A stretch of 64,000 nt of DNA from Acanthococcus lagerstroemiae (lineage: Eukaryota > Arthropoda > Insecta > Hemiptera > Eriococcidae). This document shows, piece after piece, positions 1 to 11,712 of the stretch (position 1 is the first letter of the stretch; every line of letters begins with the position of its first letter). The DNA lies in assembly GCA_031841125.1 (NCBI GenBank), contig JAJSSI010000054.1, positions 18,788 to 82,787 of the forward strand. Reading direction: 5' to 3'. A model generated the notes under the pieces. That model made no database searches and was not told the DNA's origin. It worked only from the letters and a program-made list of their open reading frames with translations. Made by a program: the position numbers and the translations under genes.

Positions 1-400
1 AACTCGGCTAACTAGTTATAAACATTTCAGGAATTTCTATAAAGTAGGGATGGTGTTGGTTGTGGTAGGAGACTTATCAAACCAGTTTTATACAGCTCAC
101 TCAGTACTGATTGACTTCCCTTCCCTACCTCTAGCTATTGTCTGAAATTTTCAGCCCAGACTATTGGCTTTCCTTTGTAGTTTGATGCCCCACTTTTATC
201 CCACTTTGAAGAGTGAGTGGCGAGAATCTGGTTATAAAAAAGGATAGCAGACCTTTACTCCTCACTAGTTTGAACTCTGCTATTTTGCATGTTTCTTCTA
301 CACTTTGTTGCTCTTTACATTGCGACTAGTATAGTGAAGTATTGTGTTGTGAAATATTGTTCGGTGAAGTATTGTTCGGTGAAGTATTGTATTGTAAAAA
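1..400 (+). promoter_or_regulatory. Inner left TIR and PolB leader, unit 1
   Basis: This is the gene-proximal 400 bases of the left TIR; the outer part lies beyond the window. It carries a TATA-like TATAAAAAA near 234 and five spaced copies of a short GTGAAGTATTGT-like repeat ending just before the polymerase start codon. The same block precedes PolB at 13864, 16746 and 30623. Confidence 0.6.
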
Positions 401-3400
401 ATGAAGAAATTGCTGTTGCAACACTACATGAGGGAGAATGATGGAGCCCACAACCCGGGAGCAGCACCGCTCCCTACAGCAACATCTATGAGTGACTCCA
501 ACCTGGAAGCAGCACTGTCACCTGCATCATCATCAGCGAGTAAGACCAACTTTGGAGCAGCACTGCCACCTACATCACCCGTGAGTGAGTTCAACCTAGG
601 AGCATCACTACCACCTACATCATCATCATCATCATCATCGGCGAGTAAATCCAAGTCGGGAGCAGTATTACTACCTGCATCGTTGGTAAGTGAGCGGCAA
701 GAACAGGAGGTAGACAGGCAAAGAAAAAGGGAATTTGAAGCGGCTCTCTGTGAAACTTGTGGAAGCATCTACCCCCGACCCTTTTGGTTTCACCATACTT
801 TTTCAACGGTCCATAAGGAGGCATTAAGAAGAAGTGATTTGGAATCCGACCCCATCAATGGTTTTATTATTAATGAATCGCAAGATAGGAGAATAATTGA
901 TGTCTTATTTAGTTCTAATATAGATGATCTCTACCAACCAGTTGTCCTTAGAGACATCAAAAGTTTCCTGACACATTTTAAGCAAGGCGTCTACAACAGA
1001 ATTGAGCAAGCTTTAGACCTGCACTGCTCAATTAAAGTAAATATTGTTCTAAATATCATAATTGTGAAACCTGCGGCTAATGGTGGTGAGGACTTGCGAG
1101 ATAATTACGGGCTAAGATCACGAAATAGTGAAATATTGGTTGGAACTAACATAGACGAATGGTATGAAAAGCTAGTAACCCGATGGAGACACGTATGGGG
1201 GAGCTCGAGTACATTGGATCAAACTGGAGTTTTGAAAAAGTTTCAGATATGGAGCTTCATATAACAAAGTTCTCTCCTCTCATTGCTGGCTCTTATATTC
1301 CTCTACCCGATAAAGTTAGAAGAAAACATGCTGTAATAAATATCCAGAATAATGATCAGAAATGTTTTATGTATTCGATCTGTGCTAAACTAATTGAAAA
1401 CACACCCAATATTTATCGAGTGAGCATGTATAAAGGTCTGTTAGATAAATTTAACTTTTCAGGATTAAGTTATCCAACACCTCTCAGTGAAATTGCGATT
1501 TTTGAACGTAATAATAATGCATCTGTGAATGTGTATGGATTAGATGAAGAAAATTCTGTTTACCCCCTGAGAATAAGTGATCGTTTTGTGAAAGATATGC
1601 ATTGGGATCTCCTTTATCTTCACTCTGAGAAAAATTTACATTATTGTTATATCAAAGATCTCAGTCGGTTAGTTTCGAAGCAGAAGGGATCACGTGGACA
1701 TAAATTGCATATTTGTCGCCGTTGTCTCCAGCATTTCTATTCAGAGAAGACATTGGAAGAGCACGAAGAGAACTGCATCAAATATCATCCTGCAAGAGCG
1801 ATTATGCCAACTGAGAAAAACGCGCTGTTGCAGTTTAAAAACTATAAGTATAAGCAACTGGTTCCATATATAGTTTATGCGGATCTGGAGAGTGCTTTAG
1901 TCCCGATTGCTGGCCCCACCCCCTCTACCGATTCCTCCTTTACTGTAAAGAAGCAGAGACACCTCACAACATCGTATTGCTATTACATAGTTTCTAGAAA
2001 CCCAGCTGATAAAACAGTGTACAAGCCAGTTTTATATAGAGGTCCCAATGCAGTGAAGCACTTCTGGTCAAGCTTGGAGGCTGATGCTAAGGAAATTGCG
2101 GATAAATATAAAGTAATCAAACCCATGAACATATCAGATGCTGAAAAGAAAGCATTGTATGAAGGAACCCTTCTTTGTCATATATGTGGGGAAATATCTA
2201 CGGATAAAAATGATCTAGTCATAGATCATGACCACCTCACAGGGGAAGTGAGGGGGCTAGCACATAAACAATGTAATATTGAATACCAACAACCACACTT
2301 CCTGCCAGTAGTCTTCCATAATGGCTCAAGATACGATTTTAAACTGATAATAAGTGAAATGTTCCCAGAGCAGCTAGTAAACATGAACAAAGAAGAAGAA
2401 GAAGAGGAAGATTCAATTGGAGTTGCTGCTGATGATGAAGAAAGCATAATAGATACACAGATGTTCGATGGTGGTGATGGTATCCGTAGTAATGAGAATA
2501 GGAAACGTGCTAGTTCAGAAGAGATCAAAGTTATTGCCTCAAGTGCTGAAAATTTCATATCTTTTGAAAAAAAGATAACAAATCGTTTCAGCATCCGATT
2601 CATTGACTCATTCAGATTTATGGCGTCATCTCTGAGTAAACTAGTTGATAATTTGCCCAAAGAGAATATGCAACACACTCGACGATTTTATAGTGGAGAG
2701 AACTTTGATCTTCTTTGCAGAAAAGGAGTTTTCTGTTATGAATATATAACTGATTTGAGCAAATATGAGGAGAAAGAGCTCCCCCCACCGGAAAGATTTT
2801 ATAATGAAATGACTGATGAAGAAATTAGTGAGGAGGATTACCAACATGCTTTAAATGTTTTCAGAAAATTTAACTGCAAAAACCTTGGAATGTATAGTGA
2901 CATTTATCTCCAGACAGATACAATTTTATTAGCTGATGTCTTCGAAAATTTTAGAGAAATTTGTCATAATATATACAAAATAGATCCAGCTTGGGTATAC
3001 TCAGCCCCAGGTCTTAGTTGGCAGGCTTGTTTGAAGTATACCAAAGTAAAACTAGAATTAATTAAAGATTATGACATGTATTTATTTATGGAAGAAGGCA
3101 TTAGAGGAGGATTTTGTGGGGCCAGCATTCGTTACATGAAAGCAAACAATAAAGAAATGGGAGAGCGCTACAAACCTGATCAGCCAACAACATATATTGG
3201 TTATTTTGATGCTAATAATCTATATGGCTACTGTATGTCCTCCCCATTAGCTGTGGGTGGCTACCAATGGATGACTGCGGAAGAATTATCCGACTTAACA
3301 GAAGAAAAAATTCTAAGTATCCCAGATAACAGTAAGACTGGTTACATTCTTCAAGTCGACCTTCAGTATGATCAGCATTTACATGATGAGCATAATGATT

Positions 3401-4662
3401 ATCCGCTGTGTCCACAAAAGATGAAAACCTCGAAGAATGGAGTTCCCAAATTGGTAGCCACCCTAGGAGATAAGAAGAAATATACAATTCATTACAGCTA
3501 TTTAAAGACGGCATTAGCATGCGGATTGAAGATAACAAAAGTCCATCGTGGAGTAAAGTTTACTCAGGCATGCTGGTTGAAGGAATATATTGATCTGAAC
3601 ACTGAAATGAGAAAAAGAGCTAAAAATGAATTCGAGAAGGAATTCTTCAAACTAGCAAATAATAGTGTGTTTGGCAAGTGTTTGGAGGGAGTGAGGAAGA
3701 GAAGAGAATTCAAGCTATATAGATCACCACATTTGATTCAAAAATGGGTCAATAAGCCCAATTTTAAGTCTCGCATGCTGTTGAATGAGAAATCAAATTT
3801 AACACTGATTGAAATGAAAAGAACCAAAATTTATTTTGATCGTGTAATAGCCATAGGGTTAAGTATATTGGACATTTCAAAGAAGGTAATGGCGGAATTC
3901 TATTATGGAGTAATGAAAAAAATATTTTCAGAGAAGGGTCAAATTCAGGTCGGTTATACTGACACAGACTCGTTTATATTCATAGTAAGAACAGAAAACT
4001 TTTATGAAAAACTACGACAAAATAGAGATCATTTCGACTTTTCTGATTATCCGCAGGATCACATCTGTTGGGATTCTAGTAATAAGAAAGTCCTAGGAAA
4101 GTACAAGGACGAGGCCAATGGCAAGATAATAGAGGAATTTTGTGCCATTAGACCTAAACTTTATAGTTTTAAACTATCAGGAAAAGAACATAAGAAAGCT
4201 AAGGGTGTTAGAAAAAATATTGTAGAGAAAACCTTAGCATTTGAAAATTATGTACAATGTCTGCAGAGTAGAATCCCTGAATATCGCTTAATGAATAGTA
4301 TTAGAAGCTATGATCAACAATTATACACCATAGAACAAAATAAAGTAGCGTTATCAGCAGATGATGACAAACGATTCATTCTTGACAACGGGATTGACAC
4401 ATTGGCATGGGGGCACTATCAAATACCTCCCTACAAAGATATATTAAAAAATAGTCAATATGAAGAAGAAGAAGAAAATATGGATATTGAAATAGAATCA
4501 ACCTCAATAGTAGTTCCACCATCACCACCACCACCACCACCACTATCAGCATCCTCATTGCCGCTAATAAGAAAGAGGAGAGCAGAATCATTAGTACACC
4601 CACCTATGAAAAAGAAAGCTATCAGACCGCCACCCCCTCTCATACCGCTTAGTAAATCATAG
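401..4662 (+). pseudogene. Protein-primed DNA polymerase B, unit 1, single frameshift
   Basis: This copy matches the intact 1420-residue polymerase of units 2 and 3 along its whole length but has one G fewer near 1180. The reading frame therefore splits into 401-1264 and 1183-4662. All exonuclease and polymerase motifs lie in the second part, which is open to the normal stop. The missing base is in a two-G run, a typical sequencing-error context, so real inactivation is uncertain. The apparent start of the second part at 1183 is an artefact of the frame change. Confidence 0.85.
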
Positions 4663-5279
4663 TTATGTAGTTAACACAACAGTGACATCTAATTTTCACT
4701 GTAGCTTTCCAAAAAAAAAAAAAAATCCAAAATATAGAGAGCCTACTTTGCATCTTTGCCTACTTTGTGTATATAAACCTACAGAAATACATAAATATTC
4801 ACCAATGTAAATATTATTGTAAAGAAATTTGTTTGTTTGTTTGTTTGTTTTTTTTTTTTTTTTTTTTTTTTTTTAATGTAAATATTATTTATTTACCATC
4901 ACCAATGTAAATATTATTGTAAAGGAAATTTTTTTTTTTTGGTTTTTTATTTTTTATTTATTTATTTATTTATATTTATTTATTTATATTTATTTATTAA
5001 TTTTTTAATGTAAATATTATAAATATACTATATTATACCTATATAAATATACTATATTATACCACCACCATAAATATTCTTCACTTGTGTGAGGTGGCGC
5101 TGTGTGTGCCGAATGCTCAGACTTTGTAGTCCATTGCACTATTCCTCAAGTTGCTGTTAAGGATCAGCTCAGTAGCCTCACTTTTATAGTCAAAGTGGGA
5201 ATTTTACTGAGTTCTATCCCTTTGACTTCACTGGGTGCTGGATACTCCAGTCCCAGTGCTTCCATACATCACCTTCTAT
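4663..5279. repeat. AT-rich microsatellite spacer after PolB
   Basis: No gene is seen. The stretch holds an A run, a (TTTG)n tract running into about 25 T, (TTTA)n tracts and three repeats of a TGTAAATATTATTGTAAAG-like phrase. It then becomes ordinary sequence toward the minus-strand gene that ends at 5280. Tract lengths vary between units. Confidence 0.7.
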
Positions 5280-5838
5280 TTACACATCATCATCAGGGTC
5301 TTCGCCTGTTTCAATTTGGAGTTCCTCTATGATACCCCGGAGAAAGGTTTGGAGTCCCTGTCTCTCATCAGGGGTATAGCACGGGTGACTGGGGTTCATA
5401 TCAGATAGCAATTCCCATAATAAATATAGGAATCGTGTCGTATACGCCCGAGTATGGTTCATTTCCAGCTTGCTAGTATGTTTTGCAGATGAGCGAGCAA
5501 TCTATTACCATTTATGGTTATTATTGGCAGCGTTGAAGAGTTCACCACTGGAACGCATATAGTGTTATGACTATAGCGTTCCATGGCCTCTTCAGCGTAC
5601 CCTTCATTAAATATATACTCCACCGCTTGGAGAAACTCTAACTTCTCCTCCGGAGTATATACTTGGGCAAAAGGACCTAATGCTTCTATAAAACTATAAG
5701 TCCTCTCATTATGAAGAGCGTAAATGCGGCTACATTTGCGCTTCTCAAGAACCAGATAATAGATAATAGCCGATTTACGGCTCTATTGCCTGGTTCAGGA
5801 ACAGTGCTTGAAATTTCATGAACTTGAGTTTGATCCAT
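5280..5838 (-). pseudogene. Unidentified minus-strand gene, unit 1 copy, frameshifted
   Basis: This corresponds to the open frame at 35905-36408 of unit 3. One G is missing near 5470, so only the last 60 codons, ending in an acidic EDPDDDV tail, stay in frame. A possible start codon lies at 5836-5838, in a different frame from the body. I do not recognise the product. Confidence 0.4.
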
Positions 5839-6387
5839 TTTTTTTTAGGAAGAGTGGTAAAAAAAATGAAAGACAGTATAGGAAAAGGAGATGAGAATAT
5901 AGAAGTTCGCAAAGATCGTAAAGACAAGGCAGGCACAGAGTGAATAGTCTTGATGCTCCTGTTCCAGTCTTTATATAATTTAATCAAACAGTCTAGAAAT
6001 GTCAATGTGAGGGAGCTCTAAGAAAAAAATAATGATAGGAAGATTCTTTAGAAGACAGCATACTATCCTAATAATAGCATTTAGAACTTTCCAGAAAAAA
6101 TTTAAAAGTGAAAGAAAGGCAAACACTTAGTGAATAGTCTTAATGGTCCTGTATAATGTATCTCACTATATTTAAAAACTATTTAAAAGTGAAAGAAAGG
6201 CAAGCATACAGTGAATAGTCTTGATGACCCTGCATAATGTGTCTCACTATATTTGAAAACTATTATTTTCTCTCTCTTTTTTCAATAACAGCTAAATTTA
6301 TATAACTGAGTGGAAGTAGGTATTTTGCTTTTTGTTGATGTGTAGGAAATGAAATATTTTTGCTAATAATAGCATTTAGAACTTTCC

Positions 6388-6442
<55 letters not shown>

Positions 6443-7000
6443 AAAAACCATACCTACCATTACCCTCTAACAATGGTTAAAAGAGACTGTGGATCCAGGT
6501 AGATGTCCTACTATAATTAAATCTGTTTTATTGGTTTTGTCCATTGTGACTACCGAACCTGATGCCCGGCGAACCTGATGACCGGCACGCATTTTAGAAG
6601 ACAGCGCACTATTGTTCAACAAGATATATACCCGAGTGGATTTATTGATGTGTGTGGGAAATGAAATACTTTTGCTAATAATAGCATTTAGAACTTTCCA
6701 GAAAAGAAAAAAAAAAAACAAGAGAGAAAAAAAAAACAACAAACAAACCATAGGTACCATTACCCTCTAAAAATGGTTAAAAGAGACTGTGGATCCAGAT
6801 AGGCGCCTTACTATAATTGAATCTGTTTTATTAGTTTATCACTTTTGTCCATTGTGGTTGGCAAACCTGATGGTTGCTGCGTTGCGTCGGGTATTTGCTT
6901 GAATTACATTTCTACATTGAAAGTATGCTTCACACGAATTTGAGCTAGACCTTGCAACAAAAATTTTGGTTTAGTATAAATATGCTATAAATTTTCTAAC
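5839..7000. repeat. Repeat-rich spacer upstream of the PLA2 gene, unit 1
   Basis: No convincing gene. Three copies of a GTGAATAGTCTTGATG-like phrase occur near 5940, 6130 and 6210. A direct duplication of about 305 bp runs through 6365-6560 and 6672-6870, sharing an AGCATTTAGAACTTTCCAG phrase and a GGTTAAAAGAGACTGTGGAT phrase. A (GAAA)n microsatellite lies at 6391-6443. TATAAATA occurs just before the PLA2 gene. The short minus-strand frames here read through poly-T and (CTTT)n and look like low-complexity artefacts. Confidence 0.6.
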
Positions 7001-8362
7001 ATGAATTCTAAAATGACATTCATTAATAGACCTTCTTCAGTGCAGGTTGGTTGTGGTTTATTCAATAACGTGTTGAACAAGCTTCCCTTTGAGTTACATT
7101 GGCCCCTTGGACTCAATCACCTAAGTTCAGATATTTCCCCTGTCTCTCCAATTTTAAATAAACTTGTTGGTAAAAAAACATATCACTTTCTTGGACCTGG
7201 AACTGACTTGGAGAAGCGACTAAAACGTGGAGATAGAGGAATCAACCCGCTTGACGAAGCTGCAAGGGAGCATGATATTTTCTATGCCAAACATAAAGAT
7301 ACAAAGTCACGCCATTTAGCTGATAAAATACTTGAAGACGCTGCTTGGAATCGCGTGATTTCTTCAGATGCTGATTCATCAGAGCGCATAGCTGCCTATC
7401 TTACTACCAACTGTATGAAGATGAAGAGAAAACTAGGCCTCGGACTTAAGAATCCTAATAAAACAGGGAAAGGAAATAAGAAGATTAAAAATAAGAAAGC
7501 AAAGAGGAAACAACTGAAGAATGGTCAGGGTCTCACTTTTGGAGCTATTCTAAAGAATGCTAGAATGGCTATTAAGAGCAGCAAGCCTAGGAATCTTCAA
7601 AATTCAGCAAACTTGAAGAGGGTTGTTGCTAAAGCCATGAAGGCTGTAAAGAAAACAGTGAGGAGAAGAAGCAAGCATCTCCAAACTCCTAGAATTATTC
7701 CAATTCCACAAGTTGGTGGTGTTTTACCACTTGTTCCTCTTTTAGCGGGAGTTTCAAGTCTGGGTACTCTTGCAGGAGGTGTTGGTACTGTTATAAAAGC
7801 AATCAAAGATATTATGGATGCCAAACAACAGATAAAATCTGGGAATGGTAATAATATTGCTAGTTATCAGATTGGTAAAGGTCTTTTCTTAAGACCACAT
7901 AAGAGAGGTCTTGGTCTATTTCTTTCACCATACCCAAAAAAACTCGAAGAATTTGTGAAAATACTCCCCTGGAATAAACCTTTGACCAACTATGATATAC
8001 TGGAGATTGTTCAATGTACTGAAATGGTTAGAGTTTTTAGAGGGGTGTTTTCACGCGATGAGTTTGGAACTGTTTTAAAGAGACCTTTAGTTAATGAGAT
8101 GGCTGTTGTAAACCTTGCTGGGGTATGTGAGAGGGGGAGTCACTGGTGTGGGTTTCTAAAGGTTGGCTCAGTTGTATATTGGTACAATAGTTTTGGTGGA
8201 CTGAGGCCGCCTATTGAAGTAGAGAATTACCTAGCAAATTGTGAAATTTACTATAATTATCAGCAAGATCAAGAATATAATACTGTAATATGTGGACAAC
8301 TAACTTTATGTTTCTTATTTAATAAATACAACAGTATTTTTTGTTCTGAAAGTAATAAATAA
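7001..8362 (+). CDS. PLA2-like virion protein fused in frame to adenain-type protease (unit 1)
   Basis: This is a 453-residue frame. Residues 58-125 are a parvovirus-VP1-like phospholipase A2 module with a GPGT calcium-loop motif (about 65-68) and a His-Asp pair near 91-92. A Lys-rich stretch follows (140-177), then a Gly/Leu-rich hydrophobic segment (238-285) like the membrane-active core proteins of Polintons and adintoviruses, then two Gly-Leu-Phe-Leu motifs. Residues 325-453 are a C5-type cysteine protease with GSHW histidine, a YNSFGG segment and the nucleophile in CGQLTLCFL. Here seven A at 7936-7942 keep both parts in one frame; units 2 and 3 have six and need a frameshift. The product would act in capsid maturation and membrane breach at entry. 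Confidence 0.85.
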   Translation: MNSKMTFINRPSSVQVGCGLFNNVLNKLPFELHWPLGLNHLSSDISPVSPILNKLVGKKTYHFLGPGTDLEKRLKRGDRGINPLDEAAREHDIFYAKHKDTKSRHLADKILEDAAWNRVISSDADSSERIAAYLTTNCMKMKRKLGLGLKNPNKTGKGNKKIKNKKAKRKQLKNGQGLTFGAILKNARMAIKSSKPRNLQNSANLKRVVAKAMKAVKKTVRRRSKHLQTPRIIPIPQVGGVLPLVPLLAGVSSLGTLAGGVGTVIKAIKDIMDAKQQIKSGNGNNIASYQIGKGLFLRPHKRGLGLFLSPYPKKLEEFVKILPWNKPLTNYDILEIVQCTEMVRVFRGVFSRDEFGTVLKRPLVNEMAVVNLAGVCERGSHWCGFLKVGSVVYWYNSFGGLRPPIEVENYLANCEIYYNYQQDQEYNTVICGQLTLCFLFNKYNSIFCSESNK

Positions 8363-8517
8363 TTTATAATATTTATTCTTATTAATTAATTATTATGTTT
8401 ATGGTTTCACTCCCACCACAAGGCTGGTTGATTATTCGGCTGCAATCAATGTTTATAAATAGTCTGCAAATAAATAGGGTTCCTACATTTTGTTAATACA
8501 TTCCATATAAGATAGTC

Positions 8518-9189
8518 ATGGATTGTCTGCTTGGTATTAGTCAATGCTCTTCAGAGCTAAGTCAAGATTATTATCCACCAATTAAGTTAGATCAGAGTGC
8601 TATTTATGGTATAGGTCTGTACAGTTTAAATACATACAATTCTATTCCCAATATTAAAAGAGATGTGAATGATACGATAACATTTCAAAATCCTGAAACA
8701 CTGGAAACTCATGACATTATAGTTCCAGAAGGAGCATATGAAATTGATCAGATTGCTAACTTCTTACAAGAGGAAAGTAAGAAGTATGGTGTAAAAAGTT
8801 TCCAACTAAAGGCTAATTTAAATACAATGAAAATCGAGTTATACTCTGATTTTCACATAGCTTTTGAGCAAAACTCCTTGAAGTCTGTATTTGGTTTTCA
8901 AAGCAACTTCTTGCTAAATAAAACTCAACATATTTCGGATTTACCAGTATCAATTAGTTCGGTTAATGAAATAAATGTTGAGTGTAATATTGTTGACGGC
9001 TCTTACAGGAATGGTAAAAAATGTCATACCCTCTATGTTTTTTATCCGGATGTAGAGCCAGGCTTTAAAATAAGCATACAACCAACTCAAATTATTTATT
9101 TACCAGTGACAGCCAAACGGATCAGTAATATTACTCTGCGTTTAACCGATCAGAGAGGACAGCTAGTTGATTTTCGAGGGAAGAAATAA
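8518..9189 (+). CDS. Minor capsid (penton, single jelly-roll) protein, unit 1, altered C-terminus
   Basis: This is the same protein as at 39145-39855, but one G fewer in a four-G run near 9178 shifts the frame, so it ends 13 residues early with a Lys-Lys tail. The lost segment is the terminal beta strand of the jelly roll, so this copy would probably be defective if the indel is real. TATAAATA at about 8454 lies 64 bases before the start codon. Confidence 0.8.
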   Translation: MDCLLGISQCSSELSQDYYPPIKLDQSAIYGIGLYSLNTYNSIPNIKRDVNDTITFQNPETLETHDIIVPEGAYEIDQIANFLQEESKKYGVKSFQLKANLNTMKIELYSDFHIAFEQNSLKSVFGFQSNFLLNKTQHISDLPVSISSVNEINVECNIVDGSYRNGKKCHTLYVFYPDVEPGFKISIQPTQIIYLPVTAKRISNITLRLTDQRGQLVDFRGKK

Positions 9190-9274
9190 CTATCCAGCTA
9201 AATTTGAAACAAATTAATCAACAGTAATAAGTAGAATCAGTTCCTATATTACTGTAGGTATCATATATAGAATA

Positions 9275-9454
9275 ATGGGTATTGCTTTCCATAATCAGAT
9301 ACCCGCGAGTTATATTAATAACAAACCACGACAGCAGCCTATAAAAAGAAGCACAAAGCCAAAATTAAGTAATCACTCGAGGAAGGTCAAACAGTTAACA
9401 CGTGCAAATCGTCGTTTACTTCAGCTGCTTGGTTTTAAATTTAAAAAATTATAA
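9275..9454 (+). CDS. Small basic Polinton protein between penton and major capsid
   Basis: This is a 59-residue ATG-to-TAA frame, intact also at 26023 and 48457. The second half is Lys/Arg-rich and ends with an LTRANRRLLQLLGFKFKKL-type tail. Short basic proteins with this kind of Leu-Gly-Phe ending sit between penton and hexon genes in other Polintons. A role in DNA condensation or capsid assembly is an inference from charge and position only. It ends 11 bases before the major capsid start codon. Confidence 0.6.
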   Translation: MGIAFHNQIPASYINNKPRQQPIKRSTKPKLSNHSRKVKQLTRANRRLLQLLGFKFKKL

Positions 9455-9465
9455 ATTCTTAAGAA

Positions 9466-10686
9466 ATGGCTACACTTGGATCTGATGTTTTAAATATTAC
9501 TAATAATGTTCGATTTCAAAATGCCATCACACACTGTGATTTCCAAATGTATCAACCACTGGCTTCATCAACATATTTATACAATGATGAAATTCGTATT
9601 CAAGTACAAGATCAGGATGTTATATCAATCCCTGGAGAGAGTTATATTCTCCTAGAGGGACGTATTAATATAGATCCAATTGGGTCTAATGCCTCATTTG
9701 TTAATAATGGTATTGCATTTCTGTTTGATGAGGTGCGATACCTCTTGAACAGTATTGAGATTGATAAAACTAGAAATCTTGGTTATGCATCATTATTGAA
9801 AGGACTTTGTAGTTTTACTCGAGATCAATATAAAAATTATCAGAATGCTGGTTGGGGGAGATTTAGTGAGTATGTAACAGCACAAGAAGGGAGATATTTC
9901 AATGTTTGTATACCACTGAAACTCTTACTTGGATTTGCCGAAGATTTTCAGAAGATTATAGTTGGATCTAAACAAGAACTGATTCTCTTGCGATCGAGGA
10001 ATGATAAAAATGTTTTATATTCCACAACAGCTGAGGACAAGTCTACTGTTGAAATAACCAAACTTCAGTGGTGTTTACCAACAATTAAACTGTCAGATGC
10101 GGCTCGAATTGGATTATTAAAAGTTGTGCAGAAGGATGCTGCCTTAACAATAGCCTTCAGATCATGGGATCTTCATGAGAATCCTTCCCTAACTCAATCA
10201 ACAAGCAACAGTTGGTCAATAATGACAACTACACAGCTGGAAAAACCACGATTTGTAATTGTAGCTCTCCAGTCGGGTAGAAAAAATGATTATGCTCAGA
10301 AGAATGATACCTTCCAAAACCTACAACTGAGGGATATAAAATTATTTTTAAACTCGCAGTATTATCCCTACAGTAATATGAACTTGGACTTTACAAAACA
10401 ACAAGTATCTTTCCTATATAATATGTATGCAAACTTTCAGAGATCATATTATGGGCGTGACTATGGTAGAGCTCTTATGGATATTAACGAATTTATTAAG
10501 GATTACCCACTAGTAGTATTTGATTGTAGCTATCAAAATGATCAGCTAAAAAATACCCCTGTCGATATTCGTTTAGAAATTAATACTAGTGTTGCTATTC
10601 CAGCTAATACAAGCTGCTTCTGCTTGATACTTCATGATAAGATGGTTCAGTATACACCACTCTCAAACATTGTGAGACGATTGTAA
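9466..10686 (+). CDS. Major capsid protein (double jelly-roll), unit 1
   Basis: This is a 406-residue intact frame, identical in product to units 2 and 3. See 40092-41312 for the reasoning. It starts at the first ATG after the small basic gene, with AAGAA before it and no separate TATA box, so it may share a transcript with its upstream neighbours. Confidence 0.8.
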   Translation: MATLGSDVLNITNNVRFQNAITHCDFQMYQPLASSTYLYNDEIRIQVQDQDVISIPGESYILLEGRINIDPIGSNASFVNNGIAFLFDEVRYLLNSIEIDKTRNLGYASLLKGLCSFTRDQYKNYQNAGWGRFSEYVTAQEGRYFNVCIPLKLLLGFAEDFQKIIVGSKQELILLRSRNDKNVLYSTTAEDKSTVEITKLQWCLPTIKLSDAARIGLLKVVQKDAALTIAFRSWDLHENPSLTQSTSNSWSIMTTTQLEKPRFVIVALQSGRKNDYAQKNDTFQNLQLRDIKLFLNSQYYPYSNMNLDFTKQQVSFLYNMYANFQRSYYGRDYGRALMDINEFIKDYPLVVFDCSYQNDQLKNTPVDIRLEINTSVAIPANTSCFCLILHDKMVQYTPLSNIVRRL

Positions 10687-10823
10687 TAGTTGTAGTGAAC
10701 ATGGAAGGGAGAGCAGTAGGAGGGATAAGGGATTACCTATTGTTATTTAAACCATTATTTGTATAAAATTTGTTCATTCTATTTCTGTAAGTTGTTGAGA
10801 AAGTACTAGCTCGCAAGTTAAAA

Positions 10824-11435
10824 ATGGAATACTTCACATTAGATTTCCAGGCTTTTAAAAACTCTGAAAATGAGTTTATCTTGAAAGAGGTGGCCATCTG
10901 CTCAATCAATACTAATCAGATTGTACATTGTATTGTAAAACCACCAATCAACTTTCATTTGTTGGCAGAAAAACAGCAGAAAAATGTGCATTTCTTAACC
11001 GACAACATTCACGGTATTCTATGGTGTGATGGCTATACTGATCCATCAAGCTGCAAAAGATTAATTCTGGATGTTACGAGTCAGGCAACACTAATATATG
11101 TTAAAGGAGGTGAACGATGCAAGTATATTCGAGACCTGACTGGTAAGCCTGTAATTGATCTGGATATTATTAAATGCCCAAGAGCTAAAGACCTACCTAA
11201 GCTTACTAATTCTGATCCGCAGTGCTTTTACCCCACCCACTTAGTTACTTCTTATAAACATGTACCATATGTCTGTGCTCTTAATCAGGCAATGAAATTC
11301 AAACTGTGGCTTCTAAGAAACAATCTACTACCTAGAAATGAGATTTCAACTTCTGAAAGCGAGTTAAATTGTGAATTCCAAGGACAAGATGAGCCTGAGG
11401 TTCATACTAATTGCGATAATATGGATGTGTATATA

Positions 11436-11492
<57 letters not shown>

Positions 11493-11564
11493 GATGATGA
11501 TGATGATTCTGATTCTGATTCTGATTTGGAAATTGAATTTGTATATAGCAGCGAAGATGAGTAA
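10824..11564 (+). CDS. Exonuclease-fold-like protein with poly-Asn/poly-Asp tail, unit 1
   Basis: This is a 246-residue frame. Residues 1-160 resemble an RNase H-fold/DnaQ-type domain: an opening hydrophobic strand containing one Asp, KEVAI-like and IYVKGG-like strands, and a C-x-H near the end of the domain. The first acidic motif reads Asp-Phe-Gln, not Asp-x-Glu, so catalysis may be lost. The tail is 17 or so Asn (an in-frame AAT microsatellite), then Asp and Ser-Asp repeats. A TATAAAAT box lies about 62 bases upstream. The fold assignment is tentative; the gene itself is secure because it recurs in every unit. Confidence 0.65.
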
Positions 11565-11712
11565 TTTTATTAATTAAATATTGGAATAAGAAACAGTGAA
11601 TTTTCTAAATAATTTATTATTGATTATCAGTTGTACATATTTAATTATGAAATATGAAATATAATTTATTATGAAATATAATTACCTAAGTAAATATTTA
11701 CAAGTTGATTAT

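Noticed and set aside
424..824. Minus-strand frames opposite the PolB leader (repeated at 14188, 17170, 31048)
   Set aside because: They are complements of the Ser/Pro/Ala low-complexity leader; poly-Asp and poly-Met runs come from the same microsatellite.
2226..4643. Other minus-strand frames inside PolB
   Set aside because: They are shadows of a clearly coding plus strand with all polymerase motifs.
5102..5332. 76-residue plus-strand frame after PolB (also 21850, 35727)
   Set aside because: It overlaps the end of the minus-strand candidate, has no recognisable feature, and starts in repeat-like sequence.
6263..6760. Phe/Leu-rich minus-strand frames in the spacer, resembling membrane segments
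   Set aside because: The hydrophobic run is the complement of (GAAA)n and A runs and changes length between units.
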